Source: JAICYJ01 sp963737445 (GTDB lineage: Bacteria > Actinomycetota > Thermoleophilia > Gaiellales > JAICJC01). Taken from it: DNA of 64,000 nt. The notes beneath the pieces were generated by a model that was given only the letters and a program-made list of their open reading frames with translations, was not told where the DNA came from and made no database searches. Both the position numbers and the translations under genes were made by a program. Location of the stretch: NCBI GenBank assembly GCA_963737445.1, contig CAVTSO010000019.1, positions 248,001 through 312,000 of the forward strand. The letters are read 5' to 3'. Within the stretch, counting starts at the first letter, position 1. Each line of letters begins with the position of its first letter. Shown here piece by piece: positions 18,501-29,848 of the stretch.

Positions 18501-18935
18501 CCCGGTCTCGGCCCAGTCCCGCTCCAGGTCGACCACGACGTGCGTGATCGGCACGTCGAACTTCTCCCTCGCCCGCTCGACGGTCTTCTTCTCGAGCCAG
18601 TTCGACCGCTCCGGCGGGTGTGTCGAGATCACGATCTCGTCGGCGTCGAACTCGAACAGCGCATCCTCGATCGCCCGCACCGGGTCGCTGTCGCCCACCG
18701 CTCCGCGCGCACGGATGCCGCTCGCCTGCAGGTGCTCGATCGATCCGGCCAGCCGCTGCTCGGCGCCCTCGCGGGCCTTGTCGACGTCCGCGAACAGGTG
18801 CCGCAGCCGCGTGTTCAGGGCCGGCGCGACGACCAGCACCTCGGCCCCGTCCACCGCGCGCGCGTGCAGATCATCGAGCAGCTCGCGCCCGGCCACGGTC
18901 TCGTTGGCGACCACAAGGATCCGCCGTTCGGCCAT
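18498..18935 (-). CDS. UspA-like (universal stress family) protein
   Basis: 145-aa cytoplasmic protein with an alpha/beta fold pattern: an N-terminal strand (RRILVVANETVAG), a long amphipathic helix, and DADEIVISTHPPERSNWLEKK, which resembles the nucleotide-binding region of UspA-type proteins. The canonical G-2x-G-9x-G(S/T) motif is not clear, so ATP binding is doubtful. TAGTGT 6 nt before the ATG suggests a leaderless start. It lies 9 nt after etfA on the same strand. Confidence 0.65.
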   Translation of the reverse strand: MAERRILVVANETVAGRELLDDLHARAVDGAEVLVVAPALNTRLRHLFADVDKAREGAEQRLAGSIEHLQASGIRARGAVGDSDPVRAIEDALFEFDADEIVISTHPPERSNWLEKKTVERAREKFDVPITHVVVDLERDWAETG

Positions 18936-18941
18936 GACGGC

Positions 18942-18947
18942 ACACTA
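18942..18947 (-). promoter_or_regulatory. Putative -10 box (TAGTGT) for the UspA-like gene
   Basis: TAGTGT with a 6-nt gap to the ATG at 18935, placed across the end of etfA. Confidence 0.4.
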
Positions 18948-19895
18948 GCGCGCCGTCAGCGCCTCCGTCAGCTTCGGCATCACCGTCAGCACATCCCCGA
19001 CCACGCCCAGGTCGGCGAACTCGAAGATGGGCGCGTTCACGTCCTTGTTGATCGCGACGATCACGTCGGCATTGGCCATCCCCACCTTGTGCTGGATCGC
19101 CCCCGAGATGCCGCAGGCGACGTACAGCTTGGGTGACACCGTCTTACCGGTCTGCCCCACCTGCATCGAGTAGGACGTCCACCCGGCGTCGACCACCGCC
19201 CGCGTCGCTGCCACCTCGCCGCCCAGCGCCTTCGCCAATTGCTCCACCACCGGGATGTTCTCCGGCCCGCCGATGCCGCGGCCGAACGCCACCAGCACAT
19301 CCGCCTCGGTGATGTCGACCCCGCCCGTCTCGGCCTGCTCGCGGCCGGCCATGCGCGCCGCCGACGACCACTCCTGCACCGTCACCGACACCCGCTCCAC
19401 CGCCGCCGTACCCGATCCGGTCGGCTCGGGAGCAAACGCGTTCGCGCGCCCCAGGATGATCGCCGGAGCCGACGCGAAGGTCGACTCGACCATCACGGTA
19501 TCCCCCAGCGCCGGTCGCACCGCGACCGCGCCGCCGTCGCCGAGCGTGAAGTCGGTCGTCTCGCAGTTGATGCCCGAGCCGACCCGCGCCGCCAGCCCGG
19601 CCGCCACGTCGGCCGAGACGACGCCGGCGCCGAACAGCACCGCGTCGGCCTCCCGCGCGTGCGGCTCCAGCGCATCCACCAGCGGTTGCGGCAGCCCCGC
19701 CAGCGCCGCGTCGTCGGCGACCAGCACCCTGGACGCACCGTACGCGCCCAGCCCGCCCGCCCAGGCGTCGTCGATGCCGGAGCCACCCACGAACGCAGTC
19801 ACCTCGCCGCCCAGCGATGTGGCCTTCGCCAGCACGCCCAGGCTGTTCGGGTTGAACGCACCCTCGTCGTGATCCATGAACACGATCGTCGCCAC
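18945..19895 (-). CDS. etfA: Electron transfer flavoprotein subunit alpha
   Basis: FAD-binding subunit of the heterodimer that collects electrons from acyl-CoA dehydrogenases; 316 aa. The C-terminal FAD domain shows VAFGRGIGGPENIPVVEQLA, the Gln-rich SMQVGQTGKTVSPKLYVACG and ISGAIQHKVGM, all standard for ETF alpha. It begins at the base after the etfB stop, so the two are co-translated. Partners in the window are ETF-QO (15.9 kb) and two acyl-CoA dehydrogenases. Confidence 0.96.
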   Translation of the reverse strand: MATIVFMDHDEGAFNPNSLGVLAKATSLGGEVTAFVGGSGIDDAWAGGLGAYGASRVLVADDAALAGLPQPLVDALEPHAREADAVLFGAGVVSADVAAGLAARVGSGINCETTDFTLGDGGAVAVRPALGDTVMVESTFASAPAIILGRANAFAPEPTGSGTAAVERVSVTVQEWSSAARMAGREQAETGGVDITEADVLVAFGRGIGGPENIPVVEQLAKALGGEVAATRAVVDAGWTSYSMQVGQTGKTVSPKLYVACGISGAIQHKVGMANADVIVAINKDVNAPIFEFADLGVVGDVLTVMPKLTEALTAR

Positions 19896-20681
19896 CTAGA
19901 TCACGCCCCTCTCGGCCAGGAACTCGACGATCGCGCCGGCCGAGTCTCCGCCCGTATCCTCGATCCGCCGCCCCTCCTGCTTGGCCGGCGGCGGCGACAC
20001 GCTGCGCACCACGCTCTTCGCCCCGGCCTCGCCCACCCGCGCCGGGTCGATCCCGGCGTCCGCGGCAGAGACCTGGTCGGTGGGCTTCTTCTTGGCGCCC
20101 ATGATCGCCTTGATCGAGGGCAGCCGCGGCGTGTTGATCGCATCCGACACCGAGATGACCGCCGGCAGCGGCGCCGCGATCACGTCGTAGCCGTGCTCGG
20201 TCTGGCGCTTCGCGCGCAACGTCCCGCCCTCCAGCTCGAGCGACGCCACCTGTGTCACCAGCGGCCTGCGCAGGTGGTCGGCGACCGCCGCCGCCATCAC
20301 GTAGCAGTCGGCGTCCGACGCCTGCTGGCCAAGGATCACGAGGTCGGCGTTCTGCCCCTCGAGCACCGTCGCCAGCGCGTAGGCGGTGCCGCTGATGTCG
20401 GACCCGGCCAGCGCCGGATCGGTCAGCAGCACGACCCGGTCGGCGCCCAGCGCCAGCGCCTTCTGCAGCGGCCGCTGGGCGTTCTCGCGCCCCATGCAGA
20501 CGGCCACGATCTCCTCCACCTCATGGCCCGCTTCGCGCAGCTTGATCGCCTCTTCCAGGCCGTGCACGTCGAACGGATTCAGCTCGCTGTCGCCCGACCG
20601 GTCGAGCCGGTACGTGGACGGGTCGAGGCGCTTTGCGCTGGTCGCGCTCGGCACCTCTTTCACGCAGACTGCGATGTTCAA
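19896..20681 (-). CDS. etfB: Electron transfer flavoprotein subunit beta
   Basis: AMP-binding partner of EtfA, 261 aa. Typical segments are VCVKEVPSA at the N-terminus, LNPFDVHGLEEAIKLRE, and LGQQASDADCYVMAAAVAD. The start is TTG at 20681, supported by a strong GGGGGAGAGGG ribosome site directly upstream, in contrast to the leaderless starts of neighbouring genes. It lies 31 nt after the enoyl-CoA hydratase gene on the same strand. Confidence 0.96.
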   Translation of the reverse strand: MNIAVCVKEVPSATSAKRLDPSTYRLDRSGDSELNPFDVHGLEEAIKLREAGHEVEEIVAVCMGRENAQRPLQKALALGADRVVLLTDPALAGSDISGTAYALATVLEGQNADLVILGQQASDADCYVMAAAVADHLRRPLVTQVASLELEGGTLRAKRQTEHGYDVIAAPLPAVISVSDAINTPRLPSIKAIMGAKKKPTDQVSAADAGIDPARVGEAGAKSVVRSVSPPPAKQEGRRIEDTGGDSAGAIVEFLAERGVI

Positions 20682-20712
20682 CCCTCTCCCCCTGCTTCGT
20701 ATGCTGGTTGCA

Positions 20713-21488
<776 letters not shown>

Positions 21489-21489
<1 letters not shown>

Positions 21490-21926
21490 CAGGAGGCCAG
21501 CCTGGTCTCGAGGAAGTCGACGATCTCGGCGGTCGGCGCCCCGGGCGTGTACACCTCGGCCACGCCCTGCTCCTTCAGCACCGGGATGTCATCGGCCGGG
21601 ATGGTGCCGCCCAGCACCACCAGCACGTCGTCGGCGCCCTGCTCCCGCAGCAGTTCCATGATGCGCGGCACCAGCGTCATGTGCGCGCCCGACAGGATCG
21701 ACAGGCCAACCGCATCGGCATCCTCCTGGATCACGGTCTCGACGATCTGCTCCGGCGTCTGGTGCAGGCCGGTGTAGATCACCTCCATGCCCGCGTCGCG
21801 CAGTGTGCGGGCGATGATCTTGGCTCCGCGATCGTGCCCGTCCAAGCCGGGCTTCGCGACGACGACTCGAATCGGGCGGTCCATGTCGTCTGCGAGTCTA
21901 TCGAGCGCACCCGGTACGGGAGTCAC
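21489..21926 (-). CDS. B12-binding small subunit of methylmalonyl-CoA mutase family
   Basis: Cobalamin-binding domain encoded as a separate protein, 145 aa from the GTG at 21926 or 131 aa from the ATG at 21884. The B12 motif is complete: KPGLDGHDRGAK supplies the His that replaces dimethylbenzimidazole, followed by SILSGAHM and VLGGTIPADD. I favour the GTG because it forms the usual GTGA overlap with the cupin gene; homologs often begin near the ATG. It pairs with the large subunit encoded two genes upstream. Confidence 0.92.
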
Positions 21927-22243
21927 TCGGTCTCGGCAGGCGCGAACGCGACCAGCAGCTCCAGCCGCTGCTCGATGGAGTGGAAGCGATGCTCGACGTG
22001 CTTGGCGACGAACACCACCGACCCCGCCTGCACGGCGCGATCCTCGCCGTCGACCCGGATCTGGGCGCGCCCGGCGATCACGTAGTAGATCTCGTCCTGC
22101 TGGTGTGGCCCCTGCGGGTCGTCCACGCCCGCCTCCAGCACGTACAGCCCGGCGCTGATCGAGGGCACGCGCAGGAACTCCTGGTAGAGCCGGCCCGCGG
22201 CCACGCGGTCGGCCTCGACCTCTGCGATCTCGTAGGCGTCCAC
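21923..22243 (-). CDS. Cupin-domain protein between the two mutase subunits
   Basis: 106-aa single-domain cupin. Motif 1 is GPHQQDEIYYVIAGRA, and motif 2 includes HVEHRFHS, giving the His/Glu set normally used to hold a metal. The GTG at 22243 lies 10 nt after the mutase large-subunit stop, and its own stop overlaps the small-subunit start. It therefore sits inside a transcription unit whose two ends must form one enzyme. The function is unknown; a role in the same acyl-CoA pathway is inferred from position only. Confidence 0.82.
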   Translation of the reverse strand: MDAYEIAEVEADRVAAGRLYQEFLRVPSISAGLYVLEAGVDDPQGPHQQDEIYYVIAGRAQIRVDGEDRAVQAGSVVFVAKHVEHRFHSIEQRLELLVAFAPAETE

Positions 22244-22253
22244 GACGCCAACC

Positions 22254-23873
<1,620 letters not shown>

Positions 23874-23879
23874 GTCGGC

Positions 23880-23885
23880 AGGATA
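23880..23885 (-). promoter_or_regulatory. Putative -10 box (TATCCT) for the mutase operon
   Basis: TATCCT with a 6-nt gap to the mutase ATG at 23873, same spacing and sequence as before the DUF1272 gene at 15705. Confidence 0.42.
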
Positions 23886-23933
23886 TACCCCGTCCTCGGC
23901 TGTCCTGGTACGCCGCCGGGAAAACCCTGACGC

Positions 23934-24509
23934 TCAGGCCAGCGAGCCCCCGGGCTGCCAGAGCACGTCGCCGCGGCCCTCGTCGTTGTGGACGCGGGCG
24001 AGGATGAACAGCAGGTCGGATAGCCGGTTCAGATACGAAAGCGCGTGCGGGTTGATCGGTGCCTCGGCCGACAACGCAACCGCGTGCCGCTCAGCGCCGC
24101 GGCAGACGGTGCGGGCCAGATGCAGGGCGGCCGACTGGGGCGTGCCCCCCGAGAGCACGAAGCTGGTGAGCGGCTCCAGGCGATCGCCCTGCTGGTCGCA
24201 CGCGGCCTCGAGGGCGGAGACGTGCCGCTCGGTGATGCGCAGCCGCGACTTGCCGTGTCCGCGCTCGGTGTCGACCGGCACGGCCAGGTCGGCGCCGACG
24301 TCGAACAGGTCGTTCTGGACGCGGCGCAGCAACTCGGCCGACTCGGGCTCCAGGCCGGTCGCGATGGCCACGCCGATCGCGGCGCCGGTCTCGTCGACCG
24401 TGCCGTAGGCCCAGATCCGGGCCGAGCTCTTGGACACGCGCTCGCCGTCGCCGAGCGAGGTCTCGCCGGCGTCACCGGCGCGCGTGTAGATGCGGTCGAG
24501 GCGAACCAT
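23934..24509 (-). CDS. Cob(I)alamin adenosyltransferase, PduO type
   Basis: Makes adenosylcobalamin from ATP and reduced cobalamin and can hand it to the mutase; 191 aa. Motifs are the N-terminal ATP loop RIYTRAGDAGETSLGDGERVSK, DETGAAIGVA and the C-terminal YLNRLSDLLFILAR. The start is the ATG at 24509 (MVRLDRIYTR); a longer in-frame opening adds an unrelated Pro/Cys-rich stretch. TACCCT lies 8 nt upstream. The gene sits just upstream of the mutase genes on the same strand, making a cofactor-plus-enzyme module. Confidence 0.94.
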   Translation of the reverse strand: MVRLDRIYTRAGDAGETSLGDGERVSKSSARIWAYGTVDETGAAIGVAIATGLEPESAELLRRVQNDLFDVGADLAVPVDTERGHGKSRLRITERHVSALEAACDQQGDRLEPLTSFVLSGGTPQSAALHLARTVCRGAERHAVALSAEAPINPHALSYLNRLSDLLFILARVHNDEGRGDVLWQPGGSLA

Positions 24510-24517
24510 CGCCAGAC

Positions 24518-24523
24518 AGGGTA
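24518..24523 (-). promoter_or_regulatory. Putative -10 box (TACCCT) for the adenosyltransferase gene
   Basis: TACCCT with an 8-nt gap to the ATG at 24509. Confidence 0.35.
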
Positions 24524-24543
24524 CTTGCCCACGCGGACACGCG

Positions 24544-24993
24544 TCAGGCGGTCTGGGAGGTGCCGCCGCGCACCGCAGCGATGGCACCGGCCATGCGCCG
24601 GAGATCGGCCTCGGTGCGGGTGAAGGCGGGTGCGTCCATGGCGATCGGCCGGCCTTCGAACGGATCGCCGGGGAAGCGCGGGTACAGGTGAAGATGCAGA
24701 TGCGGGATCGAGTTGCCGTGGATCTCGTAGTTCATCTTGCGCGGCTCGAATAGGGAGCTGAGCGCGCGAGCGACGGCCATCGACTCGCGCCAGAAGGCGA
24801 CCATCTGGTCGTCCGGCAGCTGGAACGGCTCCTCCACGTGGCGCCTGGCCACAACGCACGCGTAGCCCGGCAGCACGGCCACAGGCGGTGCCGAAACCCA
24901 GGTGGCGTCCAGCTCGGCGATCACGTCTCGCGGATGCCCGCACGCGCAGATCGGACATCGGGTGCGTTCGATCGCCGACACCGGTGCGAGCAT
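24544..24993 (-). CDS. HIT-family nucleotide hydrolase/transferase
   Basis: 149-aa histidine-triad protein; such enzymes cleave nucleotidyl phosphoramidates or dinucleotide polyphosphates. The triad HLHLHLYPRF is intact, preceded by the typical EIHGNSIPH. An N-terminal CPICACGHP with paired Cys may bind zinc, as in some diadenosine-polyphosphate hydrolase relatives. The ATG at 24993 diverges from the MFS transporter gene with only 32 nt between the two starts. Confidence 0.88.
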   Translation of the reverse strand: MLAPVSAIERTRCPICACGHPRDVIAELDATWVSAPPVAVLPGYACVVARRHVEEPFQLPDDQMVAFWRESMAVARALSSLFEPRKMNYEIHGNSIPHLHLHLYPRFPGDPFEGRPIAMDAPAFTRTEADLRRMAGAIAAVRGGTSQTA

Positions 24994-25013
24994 ACATTCC
25001 GCCGCGACGCGGA

Positions 25014-25019
25014 TACCGT
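25014..25019 (+). promoter_or_regulatory. Putative -10 box (TACCGT) for the MFS gene
   Basis: TACCGT with a 6-nt gap to the ATG at 25026, in the 32-nt gap between divergent genes. Confidence 0.38.
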
Positions 25020-25025
25020 GTCGCG

Positions 25026-26222
25026 ATGAGCCCCCGCCCGCGAACGACGCTGATCATCGCCGTCATCGCCCAGGCGGCGGTCTCGGTCGTGCAGTTCGGA
25101 CTGCCCGCGATCGGCCTGGACATCCAGAACAAGTTCGGCCTGGGCCCGGCCGGATTCGGCGCCGTGTTCGCGGCCGTGGGCCTCGGCTCCGCAGTCGCGC
25201 TGATCCCGGCGGGCATGCTGGTCGACCGCTTCGGCGCCCGTCCCGTGCTGCTGGTCGGCGCCACGATCAACTTCTGCGCCTACCTCGCGGCCTCGGTCGC
25301 ACCGAACGCCACGCTCTTCGCCGCCGCCATCTTCCTGGCCGGCATCGGCTCCTCCGCGGTCCCGGTGGCCGGCATGAGCAGCCTCCTGCGCGAGTTCCCG
25401 CCCCAGCGGCGCGGCATCGCCCTGGGCTGGCGCCAGCTGGCGGTGCCGATGGGCGGCGCCATCGGCGCCGCCGCGCTGCCGTTGCTGGCCCACGTCGGCG
25501 GCGTGCAACTGGCCCTGATCGTGACCGCCTTCGCCACCGCCTCCACTGCCAGCGTGTTCGCGTGGCTATCGGCCGCCGGCGGTGGCACCGCCCGGCGCAT
25601 GCGGCTGGACGGCGCGCTCACCGCCCGCGGCATGCGCCCCCTGCTGGTGGTCGGCCTGCTCTACGTCTACGCGCTCAGCGCGTCGCTCACGTACATCGTC
25701 GCCGCGGCGCGCGACGACGGCCTCGGCAAGACCGAGGCGGGCGCGCTGTTCGTGGTGCTGAACCTCTCGGCCGCGGCATCCCGGCTGGTCTGGGGCCGGA
25801 TGGCCGACCGCGGCGGCGGCACCCGCCGGGTGCGCACCCTGATCGACTGCGGGATGCTGGCCGCGCTGGCGGGCCTCGCGATGGCGCCGGTGCTGCACGT
25901 CGGAGTCGTGCTGGCCGTGCCCGTCACCGTCGCGCTCGGCTTCGGCTGTTTCGGCTGGAACGGCGTGCTGTACGTCACCGCCGGCGAGCTGGTCGGCCCT
26001 GACCGGGCCGCGCGCGCGGTGGGCGTGGCATCGACCATGGTGTTCGGTGCCGGCGCGCTGTCCGCGCCCGTCTCGGGGCTGGTGGCCGAGCACGCCGGCT
26101 ACGACGTGATGTGGCTGACGGCGGCGGCCTCCTCGGCCGCGGGGGCGGCATTCGCCTGGCGCGCGCTGGGCTGGATGCGGCGGCCACGCACTGGGGCGGC
26201 GGTCGGCGCCACGGCACGTTAG
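25026..26222 (+). CDS. MFS transporter
   Basis: 398-aa membrane protein with about 12 hydrophobic segments in two halves. The major-facilitator loop signature between segments 2 and 3 is present as GMLVDRFGARPVLLVG, and a weaker repeat (GRMADRGGGTRRV) occurs in the second half. The substrate is not predictable. The start is the ATG at 25026; a longer in-frame extension overlaps the divergent HIT gene. The stop overlaps that of the converging GGDEF-EAL gene by 4 nt. Confidence 0.88.
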   Translation: MSPRPRTTLIIAVIAQAAVSVVQFGLPAIGLDIQNKFGLGPAGFGAVFAAVGLGSAVALIPAGMLVDRFGARPVLLVGATINFCAYLAASVAPNATLFAAAIFLAGIGSSAVPVAGMSSLLREFPPQRRGIALGWRQLAVPMGGAIGAAALPLLAHVGGVQLALIVTAFATASTASVFAWLSAAGGGTARRMRLDGALTARGMRPLLVVGLLYVYALSASLTYIVAAARDDGLGKTEAGALFVVLNLSAAASRLVWGRMADRGGGTRRVRTLIDCGMLAALAGLAMAPVLHVGVVLAVPVTVALGFGCFGWNGVLYVTAGELVGPDRAARAVGVASTMVFGAGALSAPVSGLVAEHAGYDVMWLTAAASSAAGAAFAWRALGWMRRPRTGAAVGATAR

Positions 26223-28849
26223 CCCATCCCGGCCGTCGTCAGCACCAGCTCCCGTGCCGGCACCGGGTGGCCGAGCAGGTAGCCCTGGCCGAGGTCGCAT
26301 CCGTGCTCGAGCAGGAAGTCGAGCTGCTCCTGCGTCTCGATGCCCTCCGCCAGCGGCTGCAGGTCGAGGCTGTGCGCAAGCTGGATGATTGCAACCACGA
26401 TCGCCGCAGCCCCGCGGTCGTGTGGTAGATCGGCCACGAACGACCGGTCGATCTTGAGCGTGCTGACCGGCAGCTGCCGCAGCCGCTCCAGCGACGAGTG
26501 TCCCTTGCCGAAGTCGTCGATCGCCATCTGCACGCCATGTGCGCGCAGCAGCGACAGGGTGTGCGCGGCCCGGGCCGGCTGCACCATCACGGTCGACTCC
26601 GTCACCTCGATCATCATGCGGCTGGGGTCGACCCCGGCGCGACCGGTCGCGTCCAGCAGCATCTCGACGATGCTCGGGCCCCAGAGGCCGGGCGGCAGGT
26701 TGAACGACACCACCAGATCCGCGCCCTGGTCGCTCCACTCGCGGGCCTGCCGGCAGGCCCCCTCGATCACCCGCCGCGTCATCGGCTCGATCAACCCCGA
26801 CCGCTCCGCCAGCGGCACGAACTGCTCGGGCAGCACCAGCCGCCCATCGCTGTCGCGCCACCGCACAAGCGTCTCCGCCCCGACCAGCCGCCGGCTCTCG
26901 AGCTCCACGATCGGCTGGAAGTGCAGCTCGAACTCGTCCCGCTCGACCGCCCGGCGCAGGTCACCCATCATCGCCAGCCGCCCCCGCGCCTTGCCCGGCT
27001 CGATCGCAGCCGCCTCGTTCTCGATCAGGCCCTTGCCGATGTACATCGCCGTGTCGGCGTTCCGCAGCAGCTCGTCACGGTCGGTGGCGTCGATCGGGTA
27101 GATGCTGACGCCGATGCTCAGGCCCACGTGCACGTCCGTGTCGGCCACCAGGAACGGCGTCTCCAGCACGCTTCGCACCTTGTTCTCGATCGCCGACACC
27201 ACCTCCAGCGCACGGGGCACAATCGTCTCGCCGCCGTCCAGCTCCAGGTCCGGCACCAGCACCAGGAACTCGTCACCGCCCTGGCGGGCGACGATGTCGG
27301 TGGCGCGCGTGACCGACTTCAGCCGCGCGCCGAAGTCGCGCAGCAGGGCGTCACCCGCCTCGTGTCCGAAGCTGTCGTTGATCAGCTTGAAGTTGTCGAG
27401 GTCGATGAACAGCACGGCCACGCCGAAGTGGTGGCGATCGGCCCGCGCCAGCGCCAGCGCCAGGTGCTCGTGGAACATCGAGCGGTTGGGCAGCCCGGTC
27501 AGCTGGTCGTGGTAGGCGAGGTGCTCGATCTGCGCCTGCGCCCGCATCTGCTCGGTGATGTCGCGCGCGATCGCCGACACCGCCACGATCTGGCCGGAGT
27601 CGTCGACGATCGGCGAGACCGTCAGCGACACGTCCACCATCGAACCGTCCTTGCGGACGTGCACGGTCTCGAACTGTTCGATTTGCTGGCCCCGCCCCAC
27701 GCGCGAAAGCACGTCGGCGATCTCGTCGACGCCCTCGTCGGTGGCCAGCATGCCGGCCGCCCGCCCCACCGCCTCCTCGGCCGTGTAGCCGTAGAGCAGC
27801 TCGGCGCCTCGGTTCCACGTGAGGATGGTGCCGCCCAGCGTCTTGGACAGGATCGCGTCGTTGGTGGTCTCGACGATCGCGGCCAGGTGACGCATGGCCG
27901 CCTGCGCCGCGCGGCTGGCGGTGACATCGCGCAGGTAGACGGTGAAAGACGGCGGCCCGGGCAGGTCGATCTGCGTAATCGCCAGCTCCACCGGGAACTC
28001 GCGCCCGTCGCTGCGCCGCCCCATCGCCTCGGTGGGCAGACCCAGCAGCCGCGGCAGCTGCCCGGCCAGCAGCGAATCGATGTCGGCGCGGTGCGCCTCG
28101 TCCAGCCGGTCGACCACCAGCAGATCGGTGACCGCGAGGCCCAGCGCCTCTTCCCGCGGACGTGCAAACGTCAGCTCCGCCGCCGGGTTGAACTCGGTCA
28201 CGCGCCCGTGCGCATCCAGCCCGATGATGCACTCGAAGGCCGCGTTCACGATCGCGCTCTTGCGCGCCTCGCTGGCGCGCACGTCGCGCTCGGCGTCGCG
28301 GTGGCGGATGAACTGGCCGACCAGGCTGCCGATGCCGGTCAGGAGCGCCATCAGCTCCTCGTCGGGCTCGCGCACCCGTGAGCTGAAGAACTCCATCACC
28401 CCCGTCACCTCGCCGTACGCGGTCACGGGCAGCGCCAGCGCCGCGTGGATGTCCTCGCGCGCCGCCTGCGCCCCGCGCTGCTGACCGGGGTGCGCGCCGA
28501 TGTCGGGCACCCACATGGGGATGCCGTCCTGCCAGACCTTGCCCGGCAGCCCCTCGCCCTGCGCGAACACGGCATGGCGCGTGGCCAGCGAGAAGCCGAT
28601 CAGCGGCGTGCCCGGCATGTGCCAGAGGTCGACGCAGCGGATCACCTGCTCGTCGGAATCGACCCGCCACAGCGCCCCCATCTCCCAGTCGAGCCCCCGG
28701 CAGACGACCTCGAGCAGGCGCGGCGCAGCCTCCGCAAGCGTCTGCGCTTCGGCGAGTGCGCTCGTCACGGCCAGGTGCGTCCGCAGACGCTCCTGTACCA
28801 CGTGGTGACGGCGCTCTCGGTCGCCTTTGGTGTCGCGTCCGTGGCCCAT
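26219..28849 (-). CDS. GAF-PAS-PAS-GGDEF-EAL cyclic-di-GMP signalling protein
   Basis: 876-aa soluble sensor with no membrane segments. Approximate order: GAF 35-190, PAS 195-315, PAS 325-445, GGDEF 455-625, EAL 635-870. The cyclase motif is intact (RQGGDEFLVL) with an RxxD inhibitory site five residues before it (RATD). The EAL signature is GAETLVRW (Glu-Thr-Leu), with other metal and catalytic residues visible (EVTES, DDFGKG, LKIDRSF, AEGIET, QGYLLGHP), so both synthesis and breakdown of c-di-GMP are possible. A promoter-like pair lies upstream at 28938-28966. It converges with the MFS gene, sharing a TTAG. Confidence 0.95.
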   Translation of the reverse strand: MGHGRDTKGDRERRHHVVQERLRTHLAVTSALAEAQTLAEAAPRLLEVVCRGLDWEMGALWRVDSDEQVIRCVDLWHMPGTPLIGFSLATRHAVFAQGEGLPGKVWQDGIPMWVPDIGAHPGQQRGAQAAREDIHAALALPVTAYGEVTGVMEFFSSRVREPDEELMALLTGIGSLVGQFIRHRDAERDVRASEARKSAIVNAAFECIIGLDAHGRVTEFNPAAELTFARPREEALGLAVTDLLVVDRLDEAHRADIDSLLAGQLPRLLGLPTEAMGRRSDGREFPVELAITQIDLPGPPSFTVYLRDVTASRAAQAAMRHLAAIVETTNDAILSKTLGGTILTWNRGAELLYGYTAEEAVGRAAGMLATDEGVDEIADVLSRVGRGQQIEQFETVHVRKDGSMVDVSLTVSPIVDDSGQIVAVSAIARDITEQMRAQAQIEHLAYHDQLTGLPNRSMFHEHLALALARADRHHFGVAVLFIDLDNFKLINDSFGHEAGDALLRDFGARLKSVTRATDIVARQGGDEFLVLVPDLELDGGETIVPRALEVVSAIENKVRSVLETPFLVADTDVHVGLSIGVSIYPIDATDRDELLRNADTAMYIGKGLIENEAAAIEPGKARGRLAMMGDLRRAVERDEFELHFQPIVELESRRLVGAETLVRWRDSDGRLVLPEQFVPLAERSGLIEPMTRRVIEGACRQAREWSDQGADLVVSFNLPPGLWGPSIVEMLLDATGRAGVDPSRMMIEVTESTVMVQPARAAHTLSLLRAHGVQMAIDDFGKGHSSLERLRQLPVSTLKIDRSFVADLPHDRGAAAIVVAIIQLAHSLDLQPLAEGIETQEQLDFLLEHGCDLGQGYLLGHPVPARELVLTTAGMG

Positions 28850-28937
28850 CAGATCCCCCGGCAGCCGGCAGCAGCCGCGCCGCCCTTGAGTTTCACCTTA
28901 CGCCCGTCTCCGGAAGTCACACTCCACCGTTCGGGTG

Positions 28938-28966
28938 ATAACCCGGTAAGAAGTTTGTTAGGTCAA
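28938..28966 (-). promoter_or_regulatory. Candidate promoter of the GGDEF-EAL gene
   Basis: TTGACC at 28961-28966 and GGTTAT at 28938-28943 on the minus strand, 17 nt apart, about 90 nt before the start codon. The region is noticeably AT-richer than its surroundings. Confidence 0.4.
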
Positions 28967-29005
28967 GAGGATAGGGATGGCGGCAGATGGCGCCGGGCCT
29001 CGGCC

Positions 29006-29848
29006 TCAATATTCGTAGAAGCCGCGGCCGGACTTGCGTCCCAGCCGGCCGGCCTCGACGTAGCTGCGCAGCAGCGGGCAGGGGCGGTACTTGTCATCCC
29101 CGAGCCCGTTGTGAAGCACCTCCATGATCGCCAGGCAGGTGTCCAGGCCGATCAGGTCGGCCAGCGTGAGCGGCCCCATCGGGTGGTTCATGCCCAGCTT
29201 CATGACCGTGTCGATCGAATCGCGGTCGCCCACGCCCTCCATCAGGCAGTAGACGGCCTCGTTGATCATCGGCACCAGGATCCGGTTGGAGACGAACCCC
29301 GGGTAGTCGTTCGCCTCGGCCACCGTCTTGCCCATCGCCTCGGCGGCGGCCACCACGCTGGTCACCGTCTCGTCGCTGGTCTCGAGGCCGCGGATCACCT
29401 CCACCAGCTGCATCAGCGGCACCGGGTTCATGAAGTGCATGCCGACCACTTGCTGCGGGCGCCTCGTGGCCGCGGCCAGCCGGGTGATCGGGATCGAGCT
29501 GGTGTTTGAGGCGAGGATGGCGCCGTCCCCGGCCACCTCGTCCAGCTCGCCGAAGATGCGCAGCTTCAGCTCGATGTTCTCGGTCGCAGCCTCGATCAGG
29601 AGGTCGGCGTCGGCCGGCTCGGCCACCGTCTGGATCCGCTCGAGCGCGGCGTCGCGCGTCGCCTCGTCCAGGCGGCCCTTCTCGGTCAGCTTCGCGAGCG
29701 ACGTCTCGATGCCGGATACGGCCTGCTCGAGCTGGCGCGGCGCCACGTCGCTCAGGGTCACGTCGAAGCCGCCGACGGCCGCTGTCTGGGCGATGCCCGC
29801 GCCCATCTGGCCCGCTCCCACCACCGTGATCCGCCGGATCTCGCTCAT
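29006..29848 (-). CDS. 3-hydroxybutyryl-CoA dehydrogenase
   Basis: NAD(P)-dependent oxidoreductase interconverting 3-hydroxyacyl-CoA and 3-ketoacyl-CoA; 280 aa, the length of the single-function enzyme. The Rossmann motif is VVGAGQMGAGIAQ. The catalytic His is in VVGMHFMNPVPLM, with the companion Glu in the block just before it. The C-terminal dimer domain ends KSGRGFYEY. The ATG at 29848 overlaps the thiolase stop (ATGA), so the pair is co-translated. Confidence 0.95.
   Translation of the reverse strand: MSEIRRITVVGAGQMGAGIAQTAAVGGFDVTLSDVAPRQLEQAVSGIETSLAKLTEKGRLDEATRDAALERIQTVAEPADADLLIEAATENIELKLRIFGELDEVAGDGAILASNTSSIPITRLAAATRRPQQVVGMHFMNPVPLMQLVEVIRGLETSDETVTSVVAAAEAMGKTVAEANDYPGFVSNRILVPMINEAVYCLMEGVGDRDSIDTVMKLGMNHPMGPLTLADLIGLDTCLAIMEVLHNGLGDDKYRPCPLLRSYVEAGRLGRKSGRGFYEY

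Noticed and set aside
26498..28381. 627-aa plus-strand open frame opposite the GGDEF-EAL gene
   Set aside because: His/Arg/Gln-rich antisense shadow without domain pattern.
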